64,000 nt of DNA from Brachypodium distachyon (GCF_000005505.3 NC_016131.3:62791355-62855354); one strand, 5' to 3'; shown: positions 36,501 to 48,379, counted from the first letter of the stretch. Notes: a model not told the origin generated them from the letters alone. A program made the numbers and translations.

Positions 36501-39067
36501 CAATAGGCCTGTGCTACTGCTAGTGCTGGTGGGTGGTCTCCATGTGATCGGTCGGGAACTCGTTACATCAACAGCGGTACGTACGTCTGATAATCGGTTA
36601 GTTAGGTAACTGTACTCTACAAATTGTAGCAGTATACGATGAAACTTGGACGACAGGGTGGGTGGCTAAAGTTTAGCGACCTCATTCATTCTGCCGTGAA
36701 AATCTCGTTCTAAACATTGGATTTGTATAAAATTCTATAAAAATGCGCGTCGCTTGTTTCGGGACGGAGGGATTACTCTTCTTTGATGTGTTGTTTCAAT
36801 GGTTGGGTCCCGTCGGTCGGACAGGGAATTAGTATTCAGCGGTGTCCACGTACGTACGCCCGATCGGACCAAGAATACTAACCTGCTCAACTGCAGGCCC
36901 CGTGTTCACTTACTCCATGGGGAACGTGGTGTTCCTTCACGTGAGCCGGCCGGACGTGGTCCGGGACATCAACCTCTGCGTCTCGCTGGACCTCGGCAAG
37001 AGCTCCTACCTAAAGGCCACGCACGAGCCCCTCTTCGGCAGGGGCATACTCAAATCCAACGGCCAGGCCTGGGCCCACCAGAGGAAGATCATCGCACCCG
37101 CGTTCTTCCTCGACAAGGTCAAGGTATATATATAATCACTCCGTTTCAGAATATAGGTCACATAATTGTTCCTGATTGTACACTTTTACTCCGTAGATGT
37201 TTGTATTTTTTTTTTGTTATATAAGATAGGTCAAAGGTTAGAAAATTTTGACAGTCAACAAAAGTTATGCATTTTGGAACGGAGAGAGTATATCATAACA
37301 ACGTCCATCCCGCACTAGTTAGCTGCAACAGATCACAATTAACGGGTTCAGAGGTTTTCAGAGTCCATAGGTTAAATTCAACTTTCCAAAAAAAGAGAGT
37401 TCAGAGGTTTCAGAAAATAACACACTAAGGGCATTTAGAGCTATTAATGGATCTCCATGTTTCAGCGCGAAATAAAGTTGTGGGTCTGGAAGTTGCCCCC
37501 TATTTGCCAACAGAATTCAGAATGACAGGAGTACAGCAAGAGTGGCTGAGAGGCTGGCTGCAACATTCTGATCCAGCCAGATAATGCGTCATGACTAATT
37601 AGGACCACGCCCAACAGCAAAACCACACCATTCTGATCCCAGCTAGACAATGTCTGATAAGATTCTGATTATAATTCGGACCACTTTCCGTAATCGTGCA
37701 TTATTCTGAGCGACTGTGGTACTCCTATTTAAGAGCAGCGCACAGCTAGGCAAAACTATGTACGTTGCATTCCAGCCTTACTCTGGTTTCTTCACATATA
37801 TACCCAGGGAATGGTGGATTTGATGGTGGATTCTGCGCAAACACTGCTCAAGTCATGGGAAGAGAGGGTAGACGGAAATGGCGGGACCGTAAACATCAAG
37901 ATTGATGATGACATAAGAGCCTACTCTGCAGATGTGATCTCCAGGACATGCTTCGGAAGCAGCTACATCAAAGGAAAGAAAATATTTTTGAAGCTAAGAG
38001 AACTGCAGAAGGCCGTCTCCAAGCCAAATGTGCTAGCTGAAATGACCGGCCTAAGGTTAGCAGAAAGCGAAAGAAACGAAATGTTCATTAAAATTGTGGA
38101 AACATATTACCAGTATCCATCTTCTTCAGTGCAAGAACGTAAACTGAAAACTATAAATTCACACGTGAGATATAAATTTTGAATGTGTGCAGGTTGTTTC
38201 CTACAAAGAAGAACAGGCAGGCATGGGAGCTTCACAGACAAGTGCACAAACTAATACTAGAAATTGTGAAGGAAAGCGGAGAAGACAAAAACTTACTGAG
38301 TACAATTCTTCATAGTGCAAGCAGCAGCAAGGTGGGCCTCGGCGAGGCAGAGAACTTTATAGTCGACAACTGCAAGAGCATATATTTTGCAGGATATGAG
38401 AGCACAGCTGTAACAGCTGCCTGGTGCCTAATGCTCCTTGGACTGCACCCAGAATGGCAAGACAAGGTGCGAGAAGAAGTGCAGGAGGTTTGTGGGGGCC
38501 GGCCAATCGACTCCCAATCACTTCAGAAAATGAAGAATGTATGTCCGCTCCTCTCCCTTTTCCCATCTTCAATAATAACTTACTGAAATTTATTGTGATA
38601 GCTCGCTGACTCCAAGATTATCTTTGCAAATGCAGCTGACAATGGTAATCCAGGAAACTCTGCGATTGTACCCAGCAGGTGCCTTTGTATCAAGGATGGC
38701 CCTTCAGGAGCTGAAGCTTGGGGGTGTAAACATACCAAAAGGTGTCAACATTTACATTCCTGTCTCCACAATGCACCTTGATCCCAAGCTGTGGGGTGCT
38801 GATGTTAAAGAGTTCAACCCAGAACGCTTCTCCGATGCTCGACCCCAGCTACATTCTTACCTGCCGTTTGGCGCCGGTGCTCGGACCTGCCTTGGCCAAG
38901 GATTCGCTACGGCTGAGCTCAAGATACTGATATCTCTCATCATCTCCAAGTTTGCACTGAAGCTCTCGCCACTGTACGAGCATTCTCCAACACTGAAACT
39001 CGTTGTGGAGCCTGAGTTTGGTGTTGACCTCACCTTAACGAAAGTGCAAGGTGCTTGTAGATGCTAA
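33574..39067 (+). CDS. CYP714: Cytochrome P450, CYP714 family (CYP72 clan)
   Basis: Five exons: 33574-33862, 36897-37123, 37808-38055, 38193-38538, 38636-39067, giving 513 aa. An N-terminal hydrophobic anchor (ASLSLCCVGACCLALYLYYI) places it on the ER. Motifs: I-helix AGYEST (321-326, Ser in place of the first Thr of the usual TT), K-helix ETLR (377-380), PERF (432-435) and heme loop FGAGARTCLG with the iron ligand C455. Phrases such as GIGGPRPSFPYGNLADMKEA and FAGYESTAVTAAWCLMLLG are CYP714-like. Known CYP714 enzymes inactivate or hydroxylate gibberellins (rice EUI/CYP714D1 epoxidises, CYP714B1/B2 13-hydroxylate). This one looks closer to the less-studied C subfamily, so its substrate is inferred only. 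Intron 1 is 3.0 kb with AT-rich and GC-rich filler. Intron 2 (684 bp) carries a small MITE. Confidence 0.92.
37136..37288. mobile_element. Small Stowaway MITE in CYP714 intron 2
   Basis: It starts near CACTCCGTTTCAGAATATAGG and ends TTTTGGAACGGAGAGAG-TA. The inverted ends are imperfect. It lies a few bases after the exon 2 donor site. Confidence 0.65.
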
Positions 39068-39961
39068 GATGGGCATTGCGATTTGGATATAATAATGTTA
39101 CTTCCCATCCTGAATGGTTGAAAGAAAATTATACTTGAATGAATGCAGCTTCAAAAAGATGTACATGTACATACAGAGCTCCATATTATTCAGGTTTGAT
39201 CTTTCTCGTGTTGGAGTTCAGCTCCAATAGGCTGAACTAGAGGAAAAAGGTGGGGAGCCAAATGAGTAAAATGGTTGAGTCGACACCATGTACAAAACAG
39301 TTGCAGCTGTCATGATGTGAATACCAACGCAAGAAGGCAACATTATTAGAACAAAATAGAGAGTGCGCTAAACACAATACAGGAACACATTTTGTTTTGT
39401 CGAGAATAAAGTGTGCATACATGTCTGACGAACATAAGTCAAACCTCTCTTTAATTTGCACCACAAAATGGGTGAATGGATCATCATTCTGTTCTCTTCC
39501 TGCATCATCGAAAATTAACAAGCCCAGGAGGGCTATAAAAAAGCAGTGCCAGAACTAACTGGGCATGATCAAATAGAACAAATTCCTCCACGAAACTAGA
39601 GCAAGACTGGGCTCATAAGTGTTCCACATACAATCAGAAAATACAAGGTAACTAACGCCAGAGAACAGAAATTAGTTTTATGATCATTCGACAGGTAGAG
39701 ACAATGTATGTTCAATAGTAGGTAGCATAAGTGCACAACACATACCAATAGCAACAAATGCATGAATGATTTGGAAGACGACAGGAAAGATACCTTCAGG
39801 GTGCCTTTGATAAAATTATGTGAGATCTAATTTACAGTAGCAGTACCAAAAAGCCGTTCGAGTCAACGTGAACAAGTTCCAGCAACTTCTGAACATTAGC
39901 TTATACATGATGCTGGAATTAAAATCAATCCAACTCAACAGCAGAGGCACAGCAAAGAGCC
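39068..39961. other. 3' flanks of convergent CYP714 and YOS1-like genes
   Basis: Two genes meet tail to tail here. No gene, RNA or transposon was recognised; the sequence is probably both 3' UTRs plus spacer. Confidence 0.5.
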
Positions 39962-40198
39962 TCAGCCTGACACCAACTTCACAACAATGATAAGAACATT
40001 AAGTGCTATCAGGGGCACACGCAAAAACTGAGTGGCGTAGATGAGCCCCACGATCTGGCCCTTCAGCGACTTTGTTTGCCCATTTCCTGAAACTTCAGAC
40101 ATGCTCCAACCCCTCGGACCAAGAAACCGGTCTTCATTCAGTATGGCCAGTGCATTTGCAAGAAGCAAAAATCCTTCCAGCAGCATCCACAAGCCCAT
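39962..40198 (-). CDS. YOS1: Yos1 / IER3IP1-like ER-Golgi protein
   Basis: A single coding exon of 78 aa: MGLWMLLEGFLLLANALAIL is a hydrophobic segment, followed by NEDRFLGPRGW, a hydrophilic middle, then a second membrane segment (RVPLIALNVLIIVVKLV). This is the layout and near-exact wording of the Yos1/IER3IP1 family, whose yeast member is a subunit of the Yip1-Yif1 complex needed for ER-to-Golgi vesicle transport. The start is the only Met that gives the conserved N-terminus. A splice acceptor ('atatgcag|ag') ends just 2 bp before it, so the first intron lies in the 5' UTR. Confidence 0.93.
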   Translation of the reverse strand: MGLWMLLEGFLLLANALAILNEDRFLGPRGWSMSEVSGNGQTKSLKGQIVGLIYATQFLRVPLIALNVLIIVVKLVSG

Positions 40199-42215
40199 CT
40201 CTGCATATGTATATCACAACTATGTTAGCTGAGAATTTGCTACTTACGTACCACCAGTCACCAGATTATCATAGTTGAACTAATAGATTGCTCTGTGCAG
40301 ATGAATTTAATGTACCAAAGTAACATCATCCTGAAACATAAATGGAACTGGCCAAGAAGATACACCAAAACATATAATGTGACTTCCACCAGGGCCAGAT
40401 ATGGTGGCATTAGAATATTGGATGGTGTTTTGGTTCACGAATGGTGAGGCAAAAGGAACTATAGTGGTATCATTCTCGCTTTTGTTTGGTTCCATCTTTG
40501 GTTGGGTGCACACTAATGTGAATACATATGACAAGGTTAACCGCAGAAGACAGTACTATGTGCTCCATTTTGATAACATAATCTGCTTTGCAGCAGTTGA
40601 TGCTACAAGTGCTACAAGTTCTGAATATAGGTCGCCACACTTTCAAGGCATCAAATTAGCACATAATTTTAAAGCGTTTGACATGCATCATGTGCATACA
40701 TAAGACATGTTACAAGTTCAGAATCCAGCTGCGCTTTAACAAATAATATTGGGAGTCTCAAAGCACTTTCACAAGCAAAACTGTGTAAGCCATCACTGGA
40801 AGTTCACAATTTGACTGCAGTTCACAATAAACCGAAAAAGAACATAAAAGCATTTCATATTCGTCAACTTGCAAAAGCCAAGGGTAGGGTATTTTAAAGA
40901 TCCCTGTCCATAGTCTTGCAAAGCTACTTCATCATCAACCTCTCTTATTTTTATCATCTGCCAACAAATAAGAATTGACATAGCCTAATACTGATAGCTT
41001 GAAGCTGAACAGCACAATATCCGCAAAGCAGATTTTTAACGGGCTCAAGACTAAATCACACTTGAATGGTCTTGGTCAGCCCAGTTCGGCCCTGGTCCTT
41101 TTTTTTGCCACGTAGCTCTGACTGGTGGGCCTGACCCGTTACATTTGCTATCAAATGCCTCTGATCTCAAAATTTGGGTTATATGTTATCAATTAGCACC
41201 ACAGTTGTGTTCATGTGGAAAAAAATTCGTTAGTTGTGGTTTTCTGATACTATGTTCCCAATTGTTGGGGTTCTCTGATATTACTCTTTAATAAACTACT
41301 ACCTCCATTCCTAAATATGAGATATTCTAACTTTGTCCTAAGTCAAAGTTCTTAAAGTTTGACCAAGTTTATAGAACAATATACTAACATCTACAATATC
41401 AAATAAGCATAATATGATAATACATATCATGGCGGGTCTAATAAAACTGATTTAGAGTTGTAGGTGTTGATAGATTTTTCTATAAACTTGGTCTAACTTT
41501 AATAAGTTTGACTTAAGATAAAATTAGAACATCTTATATTTAGAAACGGAGAAAAAGCACAATACTTTTTCCCAACATCCAATTTTATACTACGCACATT
41601 TGAAATGAACATGTACAAGAAATTACGGAACAAATGGTATTAGCCAATCCAGATGAAGACCCGCAAGCCTTCCCTCTTTTGAACCTCGCCGTTATCGATA
41701 AGGCTATGCCATCCTGCAGATTATTATTTATTTTTTGACAGTTGTGCAGTAGTCATACAAAGAACTTGACAGTTGATACATAAAGGCAGTGGGAGCATTA
41801 ACGAAGTTAAGTTGTACAGTTTTAAAAAAGAAGACATCAACCATTCTAATTACTCAGTCAAGAACCAATCAGTTTGAGATCAGGGAAACAAGATGAACCA
41901 AAAACAGAACGTAGCCCTAACCTGGAGGAGGTGGTGCTCGAGTAGCTGACGGCTGGAGGACGAAGGAGGACCGACCGCGGGGAGACAAATACTAGCGCGT
42001 GCTGAATGATGTGGGCGGGCAGGGCGGTTAAGGCTGATCCTCTCTCCTCGCGTAGAGTCGCCGCTTGCAACTCGAGGTGGAGAGAACGGGGGCCGGCGGA
42101 GGCAAAGGGGATCGAGACTGCGGGAGGAGAGGCGAGCGATGCGGTCGCGATTCCGGCGAAGAGATCTGCTGGAGCCTGGAGGAGTCGGGGCAGGGAATCA
42201 GGGAGGCGCACGCCT
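40199..42215 (-). other. YOS1-like 5' UTR: non-coding first exon and 1.7-kb intron
   Basis: A donor at 41921-41922 (on the minus strand 'cctccag|gttagg') pairs with the acceptor at 40201, leaving an untranslated exon from about 42215 to 41922. That exon is C/T-rich, as grass 5' UTRs usually are, and its start is estimated. The intron contains a Stowaway MITE. Long 5' UTR introns commonly support constitutive expression of plant housekeeping genes; whether this one does is inference. Confidence 0.65.
41299..41554. mobile_element. Stowaway MITE in the YOS1 5' UTR intron
   Basis: It begins next to TA with CTACCTCCATTCCTAAATA and ends TATTTAGAAACGGAG. The inner 'tttgaccaagtttatag' and 'actaacatctacaat' phrases closely match the element at 9765-10019. 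Confidence 0.8.
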
Positions 42216-43232
42216 GTTTCTTTTCTTTAGGAAAATTTTCCTTCTTTTTTGATGAGAAACTTTTTTTTTGAGAGGGGACCGATAAACTTTTCTTCTTTTC
42301 CTTATCGCACGCTTACCATCCTTTTAATGGTGGCGGACTATAGTTGGAGGCCCAATAGGCCCAGACGAGGATGGGAGCCTTTATTTCATTCCCCGTTTTT
42401 TTTCCCGCAAAGGCAACATGTGCATGCCACAGTTTTTTTTTCGGACATTCTAAGTGGGGCACCGTCTTACGGGACGGCGCCGTGAAGCCCCCTTCTACTT
42501 CGCCGATTCTCTCGCTAATTATTCGGCTTTCCGATTCCATCCCGATCTCCTCGCCCCCCCACCCCTCCACCGTTACCCTCCCCAATTTTCTCTTGCTCCC
42601 TGTCTCTCTCCGGCGCGCGCGCGGTATTCGACGTGCGGTGGCGGCGGCGGCGCGGGGCAGCGATGGTAGGAAGCGCGGGACGGCTGTTGGAGGCGTGTGG
42701 CGACTGCGGCGGCTGGAGCCGCTGCTATCTCCTCGTGGCCGCAGCAGCAGCCTCCGGGCAGCAACGTCGAGGAGAAGCAGGGAGAGGGGGTTGGCCTCGC
42801 GGGGCTTCTCCTGCTCGGCTGCTCATGCTCCTTCTCCGGAGGGTCGCAGACGAGGCGTACCAGGCGACGCGCTCGGGGCCGGGAAGCTAGACGCGGGCGG
42901 CCGGTCACTGCGGTTGGCGCTGGCGAGCTGCCCGCGAAGGCCGCTGCCGATTACAAGTTCACCTCCAGGCAGCAGCAAAAAAGAGGAGATGAAATTGGTC
43001 AACTGATTTTGTTCTCTGACAAAGTACAGACGTAGGAGTACTTCAGCAGGTTGTTTTCATGCATACATTTGAATTAGTGTTGGGTTCTGTACTTTTTCGA
43101 CCATGTCTTTTTTGTTGCATGTTGTGTAAATCTGTGTGGTTGTACTGTGACTCATTAATTTGTCCCCGTGTGAAAAGCTCACATCAACCCTGGAATGAAC
43201 GAAGGAATGCAAAGCAATTGGCAATATATAAA
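42216..43232. other. GC-rich block upstream of YOS1, unassigned
   Basis: After a possible shared upstream region (42216-42480), about 42530-43010 is strongly GC-rich with CGG/GCC runs and several overlapping frames on both strands (for example 42371-43006 plus). None contains a motif I recognise. A C/T-rich leader (42541-42610) followed by GC-rich codon-like sequence suggests a first exon of a truncated gene, a divergent non-coding transcript, or a captured fragment. I cannot decide between these. Confidence 0.4.
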
Positions 43233-45085
43233 CGGGTAAGTATCCGGTAAGTAAACATCCTTAAACTGACGAGTAAGCACAGCTAATCTGTAAATTTGGT
43301 GTGAATAAGACAATAAGTAGGTCCGGACAACTTGTCATGTAGCCATACTTAACATGGCAAAATATACATAGTTAACCCGGCAAGTTGGCACAATTAACCT
43401 GGCAAGTTGGTGTGGATGTTTCGGTAAGTAGGCTTGGTCAACTTGGCCAGTAGGCATACTTAACTTGGTAAGTATACACAATTAACCTGTCAAGCAGACA
43501 CGGTTAACCTGACAATTTGGTGTGGATAAGTCGATAAGTAGGTCTGGACAACCTGACAAGTGGGCGTACTTAACCCAGCAGGTATACACAGTTAACCCGA
43601 CAAGTAGGCACAGTTAACCTGCCAAGTTGGTGTGGATAAGCCAATTAGTAGGTCTGGACAACTTGGCAACTAGGCATATTTAACCTGGCCGGCATACACC
43701 GTTAATCCGGCAAATAGGCACAGTTAACCTGGCAAGTTGGTGTGGATAAGCCGATAAGGGCATGTACAATGGGGTGACGTCAGCCTTCTCTTAGCGATGC
43801 CACATAGGATAAAATCTGATGTGGAAGAGAGAGAAACGAAGAAAAGACACAAGCCTTCTCTTAATTAAGAGATGATCTCTTCACAAAAATGATAAGGCAA
43901 AGATAAGGCAAATTTACCATTATACTAGATTTCACCTTTTCTTAGCATTTATTTAGTTAATTTTATTCATCCAAACATTAATTCTAAGATAGAACACTAA
44001 GAGATAACCCATTGTACAACATGTTTTGTTGTCTTTTCTAATTGACGTGGAATGCCTAAGATAAGACAGTCTTATCAACCATTGTATACGCCCTAAGTAG
44101 GTCTACACAACTTGGCAAGTAGGCATAATTAACCTGGCAGGTATACACAGTTAAACCGGCAAGTAGGCACAGTTAACATGGCAATTTGGTGTGATAAGCC
44201 AATTTCTAGGTCTGGACAATTTGGCAAGTAGGCATACTTAACCTGGCAGGTATACACAGTTAAACCGGCAAGTAGGCACAATTAACCTGACAATTTGTGT
44301 GATAAGCCGATTAGTAGGTCTGGACAATTTGGCACGCAGGCATGCTTAACCTGGCAGGTATACACAGTTAACCTGACAAGTAGGCACAATTAATCTGGCA
44401 AGTTAGTGTAGATAATCCGGTAAGTACGCCTGGTCAACTTGGCAAGTAGGCATGCATATCCCGGCAAGTATACACAGTTGACCTAGCAAGTAGGCACGAT
44501 TAACCTGGCAATTTGGTGCGGATAAGCCGATAAGTAGGTCTGGACAAATGGCCAGTAGGCATACTTAACCTGGCAGGTATACACAGTTAACCCGATAAGT
44601 AGTCACAGTTAACCTGGCATTGGTGTGGATAATCCGGTAAATAGGTCTTAACAAATTGGCGAGTAAGCATACTTAACCTGGCAAGTATACAAAGTTATCC
44701 GACAAGTAGTCACAGTTAACCTGGCAAGTTGGTGTGAATAATCCGGAAATTAGACCCGGTCAACTTGGCCAGTATATGCATATTTAACCTGGCAAATATA
44801 CACAGTTAACCTGAAATTTTGGTGTGGATAAGCCGGTAATTAAGTAGGCATGGACAAATTGGCAAGTAGACATACTTAACATGACAGGTATACACAGTTA
44901 ATCCGGCAAGTAAGCTCAGTTAACCTGGCAAAAACATGTGAATAAGCCGGTAAGTATACGTGGACAATTCGGCAAGCAGCCATCGTAAACCGACAATTAG
45001 ACACGACACGCAATTATTCACTGGCAAGCAAGAGTAGATAACTCGTGGTAAACATGCTACAAGTAAGTATGGATTAATCGATAAG
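43233..45085. repeat. Higher-order tandem array: 110-bp unit of five 22-bp subunits
   Basis: About 14 units of roughly 110 bp. Each unit is built from five related but distinct 22-bp subunits, beginning GGCAAGTAGGCATAC, GGCAGGTATACACAG, GGCAAGTAGGCACAG, GGCAAGTTGGTGTGG and GATAAGTAGGTCTGG, usually ending TTAACCT/C, TAAGCC or CAACTT. The order is kept from unit to unit, with substitutions and small indels that increase toward both edges. There is no long open frame. A 336-bp MITE sits at 43758-44093. Confidence 0.92.
43758..44093. mobile_element. Tourist-like MITE (PIF/Harbinger type), copy 1
   Basis: 336 bp with ends GGGCATGTACAATGG and CCATTGTATACGCCC, flanked by TAA on both sides. Removing it restores an intact repeat unit ('gccgataagtaggtct'), so the insertion site is certain. 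It has no coding capacity. Confidence 0.93.
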
Positions 45086-46486
45086 CAGTCGTGTGATGCA
45101 AATTGGACGTGCGGTGTATTTACTCCTAACGAACAGTTTTCGTTTTGGGGCTCTTTTTTCCTTTTTGTTGGGCTCTTGTAAGTGCGCTTGCCTAGACGCC
45201 TGCTACTGTGCTTTCTGGTGTTTCTGGGACAGCATGCGGAATGATGCAGATCGTGAGCAAGCGGGCGGAACGCGTGGGAATCGGGGAGGAACAAGCGAGC
45301 GGAGCACGTGGGAACGGATCACGCGGGAATCGGGCGGAGCGCCGGGCGCGTTAACGGGTCGCGTGGGCTGTTACCGGGCGCCGCTAGATAGCGCTTGGTA
45401 GCGACGCCGCTATGTAGTTGCGTCCTTTTTTTTTTTCTAAACAGTAGAATAGATTTGTTGATTTCATTACTTAAGTAGTTGTAGCCGAGGATGAAACATG
45501 AAACAGCGTCTTGTTGTTCTAGAAAACAACAGGAGTACGGGGTGTCAATGCTCGATGGCAAAAATGCGAGAATAATGTGTTAAGGGTGTACGTCGGTCTT
45601 ATAGCGAAAGTCGTCGTACACTTGGAACAAGTTGACACGTTGATATTTTTTTAATAGGTTTGATCGACCCTGCGGGTACGAAGTAAACTTATGTTAGGAG
45701 AGGCTTTGAGGGGGTCGTTAGCCAAGTGTTTGTGCCGAACTCGTCTTCCCAAGTCACCTATGGCGAGAGATCTCGAGGGGGCCGTCTCGGACTTGAGCCG
45801 AACTTGTCTTCCCAATTAGCAAGGTTGGGATACCCTCGAGACTCTAACCTGATCATTCTACTTCGAGTCGAGGTCGTACTAGACGGCCCGGAACCTCGAA
45901 ACTAGGCTTCCCAAGTCGCGTCCCCGAGGTCGAGTCGAGACTAGGCTCGACTCAAGCACTCGAGAGCGGGCTCCTTAGGTCGCTCTAGCCCTCTCCCATT
46001 TGATCTTATTCCAATGGAGAGTGAATGATACATGCTCTATGGGGGGGTATTTATAGCCTAGGGGTCCATGACAAAATACCATGGGTAGCCTTGAGGGAGA
46101 GGGAAAGTGAGGGTAAAGTGGAAAATTCACCCCTAGAGCTTTCTTGGCCCCTACTCTAACTCCTTTGACCATGGTATGGGAGGCTTGACCCTTTGACTCC
46201 TTTGACCGGCGCTTAGTTGGCATGGCTATGCCTTGTTGGCGATTTGACCGGTCTTTGGGATTTGTTGACTTGGTCGTCGTCATGTAGGATTACGGCCCGG
46301 CCCATGTAAGGATTCTATTATATTACAACACAGCATGAGTTCAATCTCCTGAGAACTTTGTTCTGATCTTGCCCAAAAAGTGAGGCCTCGACCTTGATTA
46401 TTTCCAAGATGAGCATCGGTGGGATGTTTCATGTTAGACATATTGAAATATCCTAGCATTGCGCTCTTTTCAGAATCCACAAGAAA
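45086..46486. other. Intergenic; possible LTR-type remnant at about 45640-46270
   Basis: The phrase 'tcttcccaa' recurs in 45738-45925 ('aactcgtcttcccaagtc', 'aacttgtcttcccaatta', 'taggcttcccaagtcgcg') amid GC-rich sequence with 'tcgag' repeats, followed by 'ggtatttatagcctagggg', reminiscent of grass Gypsy LTRs. No matching second LTR, primer-binding site or target duplication was found. Confidence 0.3.
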
Positions 46487-46992
46487 GATTCTAGTTATCC
46501 TAGCAGGACCCACTCGAAGACCGTGCCGCATCGTTACAAAGATTGTAGTTACGCGCACCAAGTATGGGAGCTTATTCGGACCTGGAGCCATGACACCGCC
46601 CAGCCACCTCGTGCGGCCACTGCGGGCACTACTCTCACAGCTCTTCACATGTTCTGGGATGGCACCCGCCACGGCCTCCCGAAGAAGGACAAGCGGATGA
46701 CCAGCGGCCGACTCATCTACCGCTGGTGGGGCATTTGGAAAGAAAGGAACATAAGGATCTTCTGCTCCACGGCCCTCCCGGCTTTGGGGGTAGCCTGCCT
46801 TGTGTGGGAGGAGATTACTAGCCGTGCTAGAGTGTGTACTTTCGATACGAGAGATTAGGCGTTAGCTCTCTCTTTTTCCTTCTTTTACTCCCCCCTCATG
46901 TTCTTATCCTGGGCGTCTTCTTGACACCCTTTGTACAGTTCTCTTCTTCTAATCGAATGACGGAAATCGACCGTCCGGTTCCTCAAAAAAAA
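46487..46992 (+). mobile_element. 5'-truncated LINE insertion with 15-bp target duplication
   Basis: The plus-strand frame encodes a LINE C-terminal tail (PHRYKDCSYAHQVWELIRTW ... IYRWWGIWKERNIRIFCS), then a 3' UTR and a short A-tract. The 15-bp sequence 'agaatccacaagaaa' occurs immediately before (46472-46486) and after (46993-47007) it, the hallmark of target-primed reverse transcription. Only about 0.5 kb of the 3' end is present, so it is a dead-on-arrival copy. Confidence 0.9.
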
Positions 46993-48379
46993 AGAATCCA
47001 CAAGAAACAAGTCACTCGTGTCTTTTTTAGTCTTTTGGTTTCTAAACGTACTAGATCATGATGGCGCGCGTTACCGCACCCGTGAGTTTGCACGATAAAA
47101 TAATAGGAAGTATGTAAATTAGAGGCATGGAACATGAAAGTTAAAATTTCCTGAACTCTGTTAGTAATTTAAGGGATGAGTGTTAGTTAAAGAATTCTAA
47201 TTGTTTTTGAAGATATCTCAGAGCGCTGCTTTTCTGATAAACTTTTAGCATCTGTTGCATTGGGCTAGGTAAAGATCCAAACGCGATCAGACAGCCTAGA
47301 AGAGTGGATGTGTGGGAGTTCCTAGAATGTCCTGGTATGTGGATTTCAATTGTTTTGAAGATATTTTGGTCACTCTTAGCATGATAAATTTGTATCATCT
47401 CTTGCATTCGTGGTCATCAAGAAAATGAAAATAGGGTAAGTTGAGACAACATGGTTTTCGGTTTCCCTATCTAGCAACCTAGTCACTAATCTTTTTAACA
47501 ATAATGGTGGTCATACCTTTATGAAACTCGTTAACATGTCACGAAAAGATACATATTAGATATAATCTTGAAACATTGTACATATAGATAAAATTTTCAA
47601 TATAAAACCGTAGAACCATATAGCTTACTGATATAGATACCATCCAGTTACTCTAGAGACCAAATATATATAGGACCATAGTACAAGTTCAGACTCTCAT
47701 TATACATTTAAAGTTGAAAAGACCATATGCACCCTAGATTATAGACAATTTTTGCTTCCACGGAGTTAAAAAAATTAGAAGTACGAACTGAATGAAAAAA
47801 GCGATCTAAGATAGCATAAGATCACTGCTGCAAATGCATCTGCTTGGTACATAACTGGTTTGTACAACCACATGGCTGATCAGACAACTCTGACAATTTT
47901 TTGCTCGCTTATTGGAACCTGTAGGATGTAAGTTAGCAAAAAAATTGCTTGATACGTGAAAAGGGGTTACAATCATATAGTGAGAGCAAATGACATTGCT
48001 CTTATGCTGCCATTTATGTCGTGAACCATGCCTCTCGGAAATGTAAAACTTACAACTAAGCTAGGAACATGAACATTGAACAAAAAAGCAACTAACTATT
48101 AAGGAAACTAATTAATTAATTGTAATACTCCCATCATACCTTGCATAAAATGATTTACCAGCACCATGCAGGCATCTAACTCCAGGAAATTGCACAAATG
48201 GTAGCTGGCAATAACTTTGCTCTTTAACAAATGACGTAAGCTAATTTGGTTTAAACAGGATAATGAAAAGAAAACAGGCCATGCAGATGTTAAAAATAGC
48301 TCAAGCTATAATGAGCATTTGTACAGTTTTCAGACATCAAAAAAAGCAAGTACACATACTGCACGAGAAGAGATGCTCC
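46993..48379. other. Intergenic, nothing recognised
   Basis: AT-rich sequence after the LINE target duplication. It has short frames only, and no conserved protein, RNA gene or transposon end was identified. Confidence 0.5.

Noticed and set aside
43233..45085. CRISPR-like array
   Set aside because: The 'spacers' are themselves diverged repeats. There are no unique spacers or cas genes, and the host is a plant.
45560..46318. Intact LTR retrotransposon or solo LTR
   Set aside because: The candidate TG...CA ends had different 5-bp flanks (taatg and gcatg), and no partner LTR, primer site or gag/pol was present.
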